A stretch of DNA of 64,000 nucleotides from Paraphaeosphaeria minitans. Taxonomy: Eukaryota > Ascomycota > Dothideomycetes > Pleosporales > Didymosphaeriaceae. Each line of letters opens with the position of its first letter. The stretch's first letter is position 1. A program made the position numbers and the translations under genes. Location of the stretch: the NCBI GenBank assembly GCA_015832175.1, contig WJXW01000010.1:372001-436000 (forward strand). The letters are read 5' to 3'. The notes under the pieces are model-generated. The model ran no database searches and was not told the origin of the DNA. It saw nothing but the letters and a program-made list of their open reading frames with translations. Shown piece after piece: positions 11,678 through 22,461 of this stretch.

Positions 11678-12628
11678 TTGATCGCACTACCTAGGTAGGT
11701 ACCGGTACCTATCGATAGCGGCTCCGGGATCTCCCAGCCTCCCCCTAATACGTTTTCTTTCGACAGATCGAATTCTTATCATCATCCATAATTGAACAAT
11801 GAATCTGTGCCTGAAACTCGGATCTGTACGTGAGCTCGTGTACACGCAATTCGCGACGCGCGTACGAACTAACAACAATGACCAATGACGAAGCAGCGCT
11901 AAACCTGAAGGTCAGATCTGACAAGATCTATCTAACGAAGTCAATGGTGTCAATGTAGGGGAATGTTCCTTATACAGATCGGCCATGACGAAGCAGATGA
12001 TTGCCTTGTACCATAGTGTCTAGGCGGCTTGTGCGCAAATGGTACCTGCGAACATTGATCACAGCTAGATCTTGGCAGAATCCCTTATTCGGCAGCAATA
12101 CAACGATATGGCGAGCTCTCAAAGCAGCTCAACCTTGACGTTGATACGTTTCGGAGGAATATTCCTTCAGGCAGCAAGGCGCCATTCTACAGGCATCTTA
12201 TTTTTCATTGTATTCACGGCATGTCGTTTGTTTTTTCAACTCGAAATGGGTTGAACGCTAGGAGAAAGAACATTGGGACTCGTTCAGTCCAATCCTCGCT
12301 TATAAAACTGCGTCGGTGAGAACTGGTGCAGGGAGGGGGTTGGGTGCGGCAATGAACAGCGAGATTAGCAATGTGACCCCTAAAACAAGCCAGAAAAAAA
12401 GTGTCAATCATGGAACCTTAATTGACGGAAGTTTCGGCGACATCCAGGGCATTAACAAAGACACTCAGACTCGTAATGTTTCTTCTAGTGAGCTCCCAAA
12501 ATTAACTCCACACATGTAATTAAACGTCCGTAACGCTTGCGGTTCAACGCAACAATGCGCGAGGATGACAACATTACTTGCTCCCAGATACGACATAACG
12601 CAGCAATAGCTATCCTTCTAAACTGCCC
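11678..12628. other. Intergenic between convergent permease and F-box genes
   Basis: Begins with a GGTACC/CCTA-rich patch (about 11689-11712), one of several such islands in the window. Only short, unconvincing ORFs follow. Confidence 0.4.
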
Positions 12629-14140
12629 TTACATGCGGGAACGCAGTCCGCTAACCCGCTCGTCAAACTCCCTCTTCCACGAAGGCATCATGTTCCGCGG
12701 TCGTGGATTCTCAACTGCGAGATCGAACGTCTCCAGCGTTGCGCCCGCCCCCTCTGCGCAAATCAGCGCGCTCTCAGCAGTGTATTGTCGAATGATGCAC
12801 CTTTCCAACTTGAAGAGCCTCTCCTGCCGCTGGGATCTCAGGTTCTTCAACAAGCCGTTCAAGGCCTTTTCATCCGGCAGGGGAAAATCAGTGTTGATGT
12901 GAACCTCGACAACGTTGCCGGGCATCATACTCCCGATGCAAGGGATGTCGTCTTCGTCCCAGGGCTCTTCACTCTCGGGTACCATGGCATAGGTTCCCTG
13001 GGTTTGACCGGATTCGACTGGCGGTCCGCGGAAGATGGACACGTCTACTTCGAGGAATTCGAGATTAGGGAACGAGTGGAGAGAGGAGACGCCGTTGATG
13101 ATCTCGCCGTAGATCTCGTCAATCGTTATGGCCAGATTGGTGATAGTGTTGCCGCAGTGGCGAGCGATGGCTTCAACAAAGGTTCCCGCGTTCCAGTCGT
13201 GTTCGCAGCCGTGCCATTTCGTTTCGTGAGAGTACTTGAAGGTCTTGAGGGCGGGCGTGTGGCGGAGTAGCTCACTGATACCCTCGGCGTCTATGCAGCA
13301 GGACGCGAACTCAAGTCGAGTCAACTGGGGCGCAAGTGTTGGCGCACTCCATTCGAATGGGTAACCGGTATATCCGTCGTCGGCTGCCACGGCACTGACA
13401 AGGTACACTTCGGAGACGGTTCCCAACTCGAGGAAAGGCTGTATGCTTTGCAAAGGTGCCCTCTCTTCGTAGCCCGTGTACATGAAGGGCATGATAGTGT
13501 CGACTTGGCTCAGAGGTCGCTGGCGACTAGCTCCCGTGTGGGAGGACCTTTCAACAATGGACGTGAGCCCGGCCAGTGGCAAAGAATACTGTTCCGCACC
13601 AGGATTGAAATTCTTCCATCCGGGGTCAAGACGAATACTTTTGAGGTTGGGCAATACGCCGAGGAGGGTAATGGTCGTGCACGAAACTTCAGTATTGTCC
13701 TCGTCGGTGCGGGTACCTTCTTCTTGCATCATCCGATTCCACCATGCTTCCGTATCGATATCGGCCTCGGTCAGGAAGGGCAGTGAAGTGACAAAGTCCT
13801 TTACTCGTTGCATTGTGTGGATGTCACCACGGAAATCCAGAAGTTCGGCTTCTTCCACAGCGAGAGGTCTCTCATCCCACAGATCCAGATTTTCAATGTA
13901 CTCAGCCACCAGCGGATTGAGCGCTATCGCGTTCAATATACCCAAAGTATCGTCTAGCCTTCCGGTTCGATAATTGTTGGCGCTCCCCCATTGCCGCTTG
14001 AGCGCGTTATGCCGCTCAATCTGCGACCGTGCGCGTTCGTGGATTGCTTTACAGGCCAGGCTGATTCCTTGGATGCCAGAAGGCAGACTGAGATCGAGGA
14101 TGACATCGATGGTCTCCAGCGGAAGACTCAGGAAACTCAT
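12629..14140 (-). CDS. F-box protein, fungal, leucine-rich C-terminal region
   Basis: A single exon of 503 aa from the ATG at 14140. The first 50 residues (MSFLSLPLETIDVILDLSLP, then SLACKAIHERARSQI) have the pattern of an F-box, which binds Skp1 in SCF ubiquitin ligases. The rest has irregular leucine-rich segments (PNLKSIRLDPGW, LTRLEFASCCIDAEG, FPNLEFLEVDV) consistent with a substrate-binding solenoid. The frame is open 33 codons further upstream to 14239, but that sequence has no F-box character. No target can be named. Such genes are abundant and fast-evolving in filamentous fungi. Confidence 0.82.
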   Translation of the reverse strand: MSFLSLPLETIDVILDLSLPSGIQGISLACKAIHERARSQIERHNALKRQWGSANNYRTGRLDDTLGILNAIALNPLVAEYIENLDLWDERPLAVEEAELLDFRGDIHTMQRVKDFVTSLPFLTEADIDTEAWWNRMMQEEGTRTDEDNTEVSCTTITLLGVLPNLKSIRLDPGWKNFNPGAEQYSLPLAGLTSIVERSSHTGASRQRPLSQVDTIMPFMYTGYEERAPLQSIQPFLELGTVSEVYLVSAVAADDGYTGYPFEWSAPTLAPQLTRLEFASCCIDAEGISELLRHTPALKTFKYSHETKWHGCEHDWNAGTFVEAIARHCGNTITNLAITIDEIYGEIINGVSSLHSFPNLEFLEVDVSIFRGPPVESGQTQGTYAMVPESEEPWDEDDIPCIGSMMPGNVVEVHINTDFPLPDEKALNGLLKNLRSQRQERLFKLERCIIRQYTAESALICAEGAGATLETFDLAVENPRPRNMMPSWKREFDERVSGLRSRM

Positions 14141-15334
14141 GGCGAAGGCGACTTTTCTTGCCGTAATGATTTTTCTCTCCCCGACGCGGGGTCGGTGCGA
14201 ATGCTGCTGACAAGGACCTACGTGCACAGGCCAGCTCAAGGGTTTGTGTAGCAGCGGTGTCCTGTCGCAAGTATCATCTTTACAGAATGGTTAGGCCTGA
14301 AGAAGGCGTTGGAGACTCGCAAGGCGCGGCCCTTGCAGTTAGATACGGTATGATATCTATCCAATTACACCTGTGGTGTGATACAGGGGGGACGGTGGTT
14401 GGTGGTTGATGGGGCATGTGGCCGCGCCAGCCAACAATCTTCCGATGACGTCATTTTGCTAGCTGCCTTGGCTAGTGCGTGAGGACCGACATTGTAATAA
14501 TATGCCCCTCATGAACCCGCAGAATGCCATGCGCGTGAGCGGTGCACCATAACAGCTCTCCCTCTCTCTGATGCACGGTAGACTACCAACGGAATGTGGT
14601 ATCTTTCTTTGCGCCGCTGTCCTTGGATCACCAAGCTGCTCATTTCTCAGCATCGATGTCGCCGCGATGACCAACCGAAGCTGTGCACAGCCAGAGCATG
14701 GTGAGAACTATACCTACACAGACAGGGAGTATATTGAAGCCGCAGCGGCTCCAGACTGGATTCATTCCTTCAGGCTTCGGCCCCCAAGCGACACCAGCCT
14801 GCACGAGCGGACATGTTCGGCTAATGTCATGGACGAGTTGAAGACACAGCAGTGCGGCTGGATCTGGTCGGTGTACTGTAGGTGCATCTCCTACAATCAT
14901 CGTGGTTGTAGGATGGAATCATATATGCAATAAGCGAGAAGACGACAGGGCACAGCTGCGCAAGGCCATGAGCCAGCGCTGCCCTAATGCGGGCTGACTA
15001 CTCTGTATGTGTTTCCTGGGAATGCGATTGGCAGTGCTCTCGGACTTTAGCACACTAGGGGGAGCTGCATAATCATGTGTAGGACGCTCCTTGTTCTAGG
15101 AACGCTTTTCTTTCCAATCCGAAGCAATACTCCACATATTACGAGGGAGCCATGTCGAATAGGGCCTTGCCGGTTTGCGCCTGCCGTTGGTGCTCATGTC
15201 CGATGCCGCAGCCCAAGCCGCGATTCCGCGCTAGTGGCCGCCTTACTGACAACAGATCTCTCGACAACCTTCCACTTTCCTCGGTACCTTTTCGACTTGT
15301 TCACAATTCGGATCCTAGGCCTCAGGTACCAGAC
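14141..15334. other. Divergent intergenic region (F-box / P450)
   Basis: Nearly 1.2 kb between two start codons. Scattered ORFs of up to 120 codons show no domain; I see no RNA gene or clear repeat. Confidence 0.4.
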
Positions 15335-17107
15335 ATGGGGTCAATGGGAATGCTCGTCGGGGCGGTCGTGTTGCTTGCGGTACGTTTCTCATCTACAGCA
15401 CGTCAACACCATCGTCAACCACAAAGATAGTTTCCGCCGCAGATAGATACATAAACGTATGCCTTCCACAGGCACAACACGGCTAATCTTGCCAGATCCT
15501 CCATCGCGCCTACCTTGCAGTCTACCGCCTCTACCTCTCACCCCTGAGCACCATCCCGGGACCCAAGCTCTGGGCCATTTCAAGCATCCCCTACCATGCC
15601 ACAACCATTCGCGGCAACATGCACCTTCGTCTGCTCGACTTCACCAAAAAGTATGGGCCCACCGTCCGCGTGTCTCCCGATCATGTTGCCTTCACTTCTC
15701 CACAAGCCTTCAAGGACATATACGCCGGCACAACCAAGACCGCCTTCCCCGTCAACCCAATCTACTACAATGCCCCGATCAACGCCGTCCACAGCCTCGT
15801 CACCGCCCCAGCTGACAATCACGCGCGCCAGAGACGCCACTTTGCGCCGGGCTTCTCCAAGGAGTCACTGCACGCCCAAGAAGCCGTCATAAAGCGCTAT
15901 GTAGACCATCTAATGCAGCGTCTCTCCACCGAGGCCCAGACCGGCCCCGTCGCAATCAGCGACTGGTTCAACAGCTTCACCTTCGACCTCACGAGCGAGC
16001 TGCTATTCAGCGAAAGCTTCGAATGTCTCTCATCGGGGCGCTTGCACCCATGGATCACGCTGCTCTTCGGGTCCATCAAGGGGATGGTGTATGTCAGCGC
16101 GGTCAAGTGCTTCCCCGCGCTCGACTGGGCGCTTATGAAGATGATGCCGCAGCGGTTGATCGACATGCAGAGAGACCACTTCGACTTGAGCGCTGCGAAG
16201 GCGGACCGGAGAATTGAACTGGGGAGCAGGAAGGCTGATTTGCTGAGTCCGGTGTTGAAAAATGGGGTGGGTGAGGTGCATGGGTTGCATGTGGAGGAGA
16301 AGAGACTGAGTAGGGAGGAGCTGCATTCGAACGCGTACATGTACGTCTCTTACGCCACAGCCCTCTACTCCTTCCCTTGAGAAATAAAAGTTAACACGAG
16401 CAGCTTCATCGTAGCAGGCAGCGAAACCACCGGCACCGCTCTCGCAGGAATCACCTACTACCTCTGCAAAAACCCCACCACCCTGACCACCCTCCTCTCC
16501 GAGGTCCGCTCCTCCTTCAAATCCGCAGACGACATCACCATCGACACCGCCACCAAGCTTCCCTACCTCGACGCCGTGATCCGCGAAGGCCTGCGCATCT
16601 ACCCTCCCTTTGCTGCTGGGAACCACCGCGTAGCGCCCAAAGGCGGCGACTACGTCGACGGCCACTTTGTCCCCGAAGGCGTAAGAAGCACTGCGGGATT
16701 CCGCATCGGATGCTGCTGATGATGAAAACGTGACAGACACACCTCTACGGCTACCACTACGCGCTGTACCACTCGCCCGCATACTTTGCGCTTCCCTCGG
16801 AATTCCGCCCTGAGCGGTGGCTTGGGACCGACGCGCGCTTTGCCGAGGACCAGCTCGACGCCGTGAGGCCATTTGGACTGGGGCCGAGGATGTGCATTGG
16901 GCAGATGTTTGTGTGTCCGCTGTAGTAAGAGGGGTAAGCTAACCGACTGGCAGTCTTGCGTGGGCGGAACTGCGGCTGGTGCTGTGCAATATGCTGTATC
17001 GGTTCGATGTGAAGCTGAGACCGGAGTGCGAGAAATGGATCGAGCAAGATCTATTCTATTTGTGGCAAAAGAGCAGCTTGGTGGTGGAGCTGCATAGCAG
17101 GGAGTGA
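15335..17107 (+). CDS. Cytochrome P450 monooxygenase, intact
   Basis: Five exons: 15335-15379, 15496-16340, 16404-16680, 16737-16906 and 16954-17107, giving 496 aa. The first exon (MGSMGMLVGAVVLLA) is part of the N-terminal membrane anchor. Visible motifs in order: the proline hinge STIPGPKLWA, I-helix FIVAGSETTG, K-helix EGLR at about 358-361, PERW, and the heme loop FGLGPRMCIGQ with Cys about residue 442. All key residues are present, so the enzyme should be an ER-bound, heme-thiolate oxygenase. The general look is of fungal CYP families active in secondary metabolism such as CYP65. Substrate unknown. The last intron (GTTTGT...GGCAG) falls directly after the heme loop and restores IGQILAWAELRLVL. 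Confidence 0.9.
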
Positions 17108-17478
17108 GTGAGTCGGAACCGGGGTGTCAGAGGTGTGGTGGTTCGAAGCATATAATGGCTTACGGGCATCACTGTGCAGTCCCAGAAGAGGGTTGGACTG
17201 AGAGCAAAATTTGGATTTACAGCATTGTCTGCTGTGTTTCCAGGATGCTGGAGTGGCAAGATCCACCAGCAACGGGGATCACGACAGGTCACTCGGCCTC
17301 GGCCATATCATCTTGCGTCCGTGCAGGCAGATATCGTACTTAGGATCTCCACATGTAATCACAAGAAATTAAATTTACAGTCTTGTCATATCTGATCAAG
17401 AGAGGGGAGTAAGCTACAAGTAAAAAAAATGCTTCCCAGGCTCAGTGCCAATCTCAACTACACACCGGACACATCCCT
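17108..17478. other. Short convergent intergenic region
   Basis: Holds the 3' ends of the P450 and the Bax-inhibitor-like gene. A short A-run at about 17423-17429 lies near the probable 3' end of the minus-strand gene. Confidence 0.4.
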
Positions 17479-18554
17479 CTACTTCCTTCTGCCCTGCTGC
17501 ATCGCCAGAATCTGCACCATGCGGACGAAGATGTTGATGAAGTCCAGCTCAAGAGAGATGGACTCGTTGACGGCATCCTTGGGCATGAGACCCCTCTCAG
17601 CCAGCCTCGCGTGGTGCAGCACCTTCTGCACATCGTACAGCGTGAAGCCACCAAATACAGCGAGGCCACCGTACAGCCAGATGTTCTCCGTCCACATAAG
17701 TGTCCGGGCGGCGGTAGCGGGAATGACCATGGGAGCGAGGCCGGAGAGTGCGACGATGGCAACGCCAGCGAGGAGGGGTCCGCCGAGGTAGAGGTACTTC
17801 TCCTGCTTGGCGGTGGCGCCGACGAATGCGATGGAGCCCATCATACCGGCGGTGTAGAGGCCGGCACGGGCGAGTAAGGCGGGGTGGTAGAAGAAGAGCG
17901 GCGAAAGGAGGGCGGCCTGGCAGAGGTTGAAGGCGGTCCAGAGGCCGTACTTTTGCACGTAGCTGGATGCTGTCAGCAATGTCCTTGGTGCCATAGTTTG
18001 AGAGCAGAAACTTACTTGTCTGGGTGCGTCGCGCGAGTGCCATACATGGTGCCGATGCTGCCAACGAGACCGACGCCGAGAACCAGCCACGGGTTCGCGG
18101 TCATCAGCCGGAAGCTCCATCCGCTCATGTGCAGGGCGCGCGCCGCAACGCCTATGATTCCAATTCCCAATCCAGTGTGCATGAAAGTGTCGTTCAGGTA
18201 CCGCCGCTCGAATTCGGGCATGCCGCCATCCTCGCGCGTCTCCCGGTTGAAAATCACGTTGATGCCGACCAGGGTGGCGCCGAAGATTCCCGCGCCGTAC
18301 ATGAGCCGCTGCCGTACATGGCCCTGAGCCATGGGATTGTAGGCAGTCTGCTGGTACGAGCGCCGGAACGTGGCGCGGAAGCGGAAGACATTGTTTGCCG
18401 AGGCGCTCGTGGGTGTCTTGGAGGTGAAGAAGTTGGGATGCTGTTTGAGCGGCGTGTTGTGGAAGGCGCGCGCAAAGACGGGCTGTGACTGCTTGGGTAC
18501 TACCTGTCGTAAGGCCGCCGCGACGGCGAAGGGCCGTCCGAGTATGAAGGCCAT
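17479..18554 (-). CDS. Mitochondrial Bax-inhibitor-1 family protein (MICS1/GHITM type)
   Basis: Two exons: 18554-18016 and 17962-17479, giving 340 aa, with a 53-nt GTAAGT...CCAG intron joining RATHPDN to YVQKYGLWTAFN. The N-terminus is rich in Arg, Ala and Phe without acids (FARAFHNTPLKQHPNF), as expected for a mitochondrial presequence. Seven or more hydrophobic segments follow, with the Bax-inhibitor blocks MGSIAFVGATAKQEKYLYLG, GLAVFGGFTLYDVQKVLHHA and ISLELDFINIFVRMVQI. Family members sit in the inner mitochondrial membrane, maintain cristae and take part in calcium/proton exchange and cell-death control. Start chosen at MAFILGRP; a second in-frame ATG lies at 18629. Confidence 0.92.
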
Positions 18555-18869
18555 GGTGTGGGAGATGAACAACGTGGACGTGGAGGCGACGAATTGATCT
18601 ACTGAAGGCAACCAGCGTATGACGTCCATGTGAGTGGCAGCCGCGGCTTAGTCACGCCCGCCGAATCCGCGAGAAACCACCGGACGAATTTCCTACATAA
18701 CATCGTCACTGACACCGCTATCGAAACAACTCCCGGTTAGGGCTCATTTTACGGTCACACTGACTGTTTCCCATTGCACGTAGTGGAACAGGAGGGTGCC
18801 GCCGCCAAACACGCGCTGATCACGGCGTTGCGGCCTCCCGGAAGACGACCCACACAATGCAATTGGAAC
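18555..18869. other. Short intergenic region
   Basis: Promoter side of the Bax-inhibitor-like gene and 3' end of the reductase gene. No further feature seen. Confidence 0.4.
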
Positions 18870-19922
18870 TCAAGCCTTCGCATAATAGCTCCGAATGCAC
18901 TCGCTCACAGACTCATCGAAAGGCACCCAATCCGGCCTACCCAGTCTTCTCAAGTAGCTTTCTGCCTTCTCTTTCCCCAGCACCTTCGTAATATCCTCTC
19001 CCTTGTCCGCCAGCCGGATTGTTGTCCTCTGACCCATCTCCTTCTCAAGAACATCTGCGACCCCAATCCAGGTGTACGGTCCCGCCCAAGCGAATATGCG
19101 CCTGTTCTCCACGTCATCTAGTACCGCTCCCGCAACGTGGAGCCGCGCCTGATCGCGCACATCAACGTACCACTGCGGTTCAATGACATCGAACAGCTCT
19201 TGGCCCTTGCACTCGTGCAGCGACCGAATGAACCCAGCAGTCGAAGGATACTGTTGTTCCGCAGGTGCAATGACCGGGCCCATGCAAGTCGCTGGGATCA
19301 CCGTGTTGAGCACAAAACCGCAGTCTGAGTGCTGGCGCACGTACTTCCAGCACGCCTGCTCACCCGCGATCTTACTCTGTACATAGCCCATCAAGGCCCA
19401 GAAGTCCCTAGGGGTCTCTGGATTCGACAGCACCTTCGCGATCGACTCGTCGTATTGATCTTCAGCGATGTCGCCAGGCACATTGGGTACTGGATACTTG
19501 ACAGCCCAGCTCGAGCCTGTCAGCACAAATCTCTGAATCTTCTCCCCATTCTTGTTCGCTTCGTGCGCGCCCTTCAAGGCGACCATGTTGAGCTTGACCG
19601 TGTTGCCGACCATATCGGGATCAGACATATCCGTGAAACCGGGCGTGTGGATCATGGCTGACACGCCCTTGAGCGCTGCGTTGTAGCATCCTGGCTGGCT
19701 GAGGTCGGGCATCTCGACAACCTCAAGTTGACCATTGGGATGGCGCTTAGAGAAGTCTCGCTTCATCCACGCGCTTCGTTCGAGAGAGCGGACTGTGGTG
19801 CGCACCGAATAGCCGTATGCGAGACATTGGTCGACGATGTGGGATCCAAGGTATCCGTTGCCTGCTGTGACGAAGATGAGTGCGCCCGGGGGAAGGCACG
19901 GGTTCTCGATTTGCGGCGCCAT
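18870..19922 (-). CDS. NAD(P)-dependent epimerase/dehydratase-type reductase (extended SDR)
   Basis: Single exon, 350 aa. The N-terminal Rossmann motif reads TAGNGYLGSH at 19-28, followed by an Arg-rich second strand (RTTVRSLER) that suggests NADPH. The catalytic YxxxK is YVQSK, Tyr180 and Lys184, with a Ser-rich strand (LTGSSWA) ahead of it. This is the layout of aldehyde reductase/dihydroflavonol-4-reductase-like extended SDRs. The first glycine of the usual TGxxGxxG is alanine and the order is swapped (TAGNG instead of TGANG). The substrate is probably a small aldehyde or ketone, but none can be named. Confidence 0.88.
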   Translation of the reverse strand: MAPQIENPCLPPGALIFVTAGNGYLGSHIVDQCLAYGYSVRTTVRSLERSAWMKRDFSKRHPNGQLEVVEMPDLSQPGCYNAALKGVSAMIHTPGFTDMSDPDMVGNTVKLNMVALKGAHEANKNGEKIQRFVLTGSSWAVKYPVPNVPGDIAEDQYDESIAKVLSNPETPRDFWALMGYVQSKIAGEQACWKYVRQHSDCGFVLNTVIPATCMGPVIAPAEQQYPSTAGFIRSLHECKGQELFDVIEPQWYVDVRDQARLHVAGAVLDDVENRRIFAWAGPYTWIGVADVLEKEMGQRTTIRLADKGEDITKVLGKEKAESYLRRLGRPDWVPFDESVSECIRSYYAKA

Positions 19923-20886
19923 TCTTGCTGGTCAGATTCACGAACTTCAACGTGTCAGTCCCGTTCCAATTTCGCGCAGTAGGCGTATTGCAAGATCTCA
20001 CCAAGCGTGCACAACAATGATCCAAGTCGAGCTTCTGTCCCACTCAATCGCCACACTCAACAATTTCCAAACCCCACCTAATGCTAACAACGTATGGTCG
20101 GTTGTACAAACGAGAGGGTCGCAAGTCAGGCTCACAGCTTGCTCACCTCCTGGCTACCGTCACACTTATACCCTGCACGATCTTACATATCGTTCGGACA
20201 GCGAGAAACCGATCATGACGGCCCCTCTTCCGTCCTGCACATTACATTGCTAGTCCCACGTTAGGCCTCGGGCGTGCTTTGGCGTTGACAAGGCCCGCCA
20301 GGTCCACTTTAGTACCTACCGCATCGCTATAATTGTCAAAGGGCATGGTTATGCTAGTATCATATTGTATTGTATTGTGTGTTCTAGCTAAGAGGCCCGC
20401 AGCCAAGGTAGGTGCCTGTGCCCATGCCAAGACCGAGGTCTCTGACAATAATGGGTAACTCTTCGTTTCATCTGAGCGCCTGGAGCAGAGCAGAGTGCAG
20501 TCAGCGTGCGCGGCATCTGCACTTTGTCATTTACACAGAGTGTGGAGTGCTGAGTTCACTCCAGCGTGTACTAACTGACAGCGAACGGCGTCAGATACCA
20601 CCTGGACAAAAGGCTGCGTCGTACCTCAAATGTGAAGCGAACGAACCGAATTCGGTGCTGGCGCTTCCATATCTCGGTGTCCGGTTGCCTTGTGCAGCGA
20701 GACGCGTGTTGGTGGTTGTTTTATCGAGTGGGATGCACGTCTCTGAGTCTGGAAGGCGGATGTGGTCGATGGTCACATCGCGCATGGTCTAACAACAGTA
20801 AGAATCTTCATAGGTAAGAAAACAACAAGGCGCCACCGCTCATGGTCATCGAGTGCTTGTAGGGAGTTTACAGTTTGAAGGGTCGT
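19923..20886. other. Intergenic, no gene seen
   Basis: Promoter side of the reductase and 3' side of rhodopsin-domain copy B. Contains a TATTGTATTGTATTGTG microrepeat near 20361-20379 and an AGGTAGGTG patch near 20407. Confidence 0.4.
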
Positions 20887-22461
20887 TTAGCAGAACACTC
20901 GCAGGTCACGTTGTATCGTCGATAATGGGAAACCAAACAAAAATTTGCGGACTCCAAGTATCGAATTATATCCACGCTCATTCTGAGTGTTCAGAAAAAT
21001 ACTGCCGACGCCCATCCGAATGCTTGCTACTTCCCTGATGCCCAAACAAATCCAGTAGATACCCTCTACCCCGCACTCGACATTCACGACCACCTCATCC
21101 GTCCTCCTAATCCCACTCACCGCATCCTCCTCCTCCTTCTTCATCACCACCCTATCCTCCCTCAAATAACTCTCCTCACTAACAGTGCTCCTCACCCCAG
21201 CCTCCGCCTCACCCCCTACCTCCTCCATCCCAGCACATGCATACACCATACTCTCGCCATCGCTCACACCTTTCCTGCTCCTACTCTTGCCCCTGCACTC
21301 GGTGAGCGGATACGAATACATCCTTCCGCCGGACGCGGCCCGCGCGTAATCCGCGCCGCGCACGACGCGCAGATACAGCGGGCGCAGGAGGGGGGTGCAC
21401 GCGCAGAGGACGGTGGTGCAGACTTCGGTGGCGGACCAGACGAGGGCGGGCACCGTGTCGGAAGAGAGGGAGGTGAGGGCGCGGAGTTTGTGGGTGCGGA
21501 TGCTGGAGCAGATGCCTGAGCTGCGAGGGGTTAGGGTTGATTGGCGGGGTGGGGTGAGGTCGGGTGGGTGTAGAAGAGGGAGTGGGAGGACATGAGGAGT
21601 TCGGAGGGAAATAGGTGGTGGGAGGAGTGATTTTGGATCGGGGACGTACAAGATGCCGAGGGAGAGACCGATAGCGACGGTCAGTTTGTCTTTGCGCTTC
21701 ATGTTGAGGCCGTAGACGATCTGCCAGGGGAGCAGCGCGAAGACGAAGTCCATGCTTGTGGACCAGGCTGGGGATGGTTGGTTCGTGAGTTCCAGCGACG
21801 TTCAGTGACGAAGGGTAGTGGATAGTACGAATGCCCGAAGTGAGCGAAGAAAGGAGTGGGCTGACTTACCGCCCATGCTTATCGCTACACGCGTGAAGTT
21901 GAACCAACAGTAACCGCCATCGATGGTCCAGTCCCACAGATAGGCGGTGGGTCTGCATTGCACGAAAAGCAGTGTCGTTGCAACCACGGACCACATCGTT
22001 GTGGTGGCGATGCAGAACCAAAGCATCACCTTGTGCCACCGGGAAACGACGATGCGCAGCAGGAACACAGCAACGGAGGATTTAGAAACTGCGACACCCA
22101 CGGTGCATATGGCTTGGCCGATGGCTTCCCACATGATCGCTTTGGAGTAGGTAGTCCTCCGGGGATAGTGCGCTTGCCCTCTGCTAATTCCGTAATGGAC
22201 GCCTACGGTGATGCACGCGGCGAAGCCGACGAAAGTGACCTGGGAGGCGTGAGTATGTCGGCTTCACTACCTACGTGCACAAGACTTAGGAAGCATTGAG
22301 GGGCGACTGACCAAGTTCGCTATCATAAGCACGTCGTCTGCTCCCATATTCTTGAGGATCATGTGTCGAGTATACGACCTCATCCCGATGAATATGGCAG
22401 CGAGCACAACCTGGCTCCACATCACCCCTTTGAGAAGACAGCCTAGGTCTTCGATTGCCAT
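20887..22461 (-). CDS. Rhodopsin-domain (PTH11-like) integral membrane protein, copy B
   Basis: Four exons: 22461-22312, 22239-21870, 21767-21650 and 21520-20887, giving 423 aa. Joins give DDVLMIANLVTFVGFAACI, RVAISMGAWSTSMDFVFALL and LSLGIFSGICSSIRTHKL. Motifs of the fungal rhodopsin-like family are clear: GADD near the second helix, FVQCRPTAYLWD, GGYCWFN, MDFVFALLPW and the SSDTVPALVWSATE block before the last helix. The long C-terminal tail is charged and Ser-rich (KSRSRKG, MKKEEEDAVSG), so likely cytosolic. Intron 3 is 129 nt, a multiple of three and stop-free (separate entry). Function unknown; such proteins are suspected surface receptors. Confidence 0.87.
21521..21649 (-). other. Stop-free 129-nt intron in rhodopsin-domain gene B
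   Basis: Donor GTACGT and acceptor CTCGCAG bracket a pyrimidine-rich 129-nt segment that is in frame and has no stop. Splicing restores the conserved GIFSGICSSIRTHKL helix; retention would insert 43 Pro-rich residues there. Confidence 0.7.

Noticed and set aside
12785..13973. Plus-strand ORFs of 112-165 codons
   Set aside because: All lie antisense to the F-box gene and show no family features.
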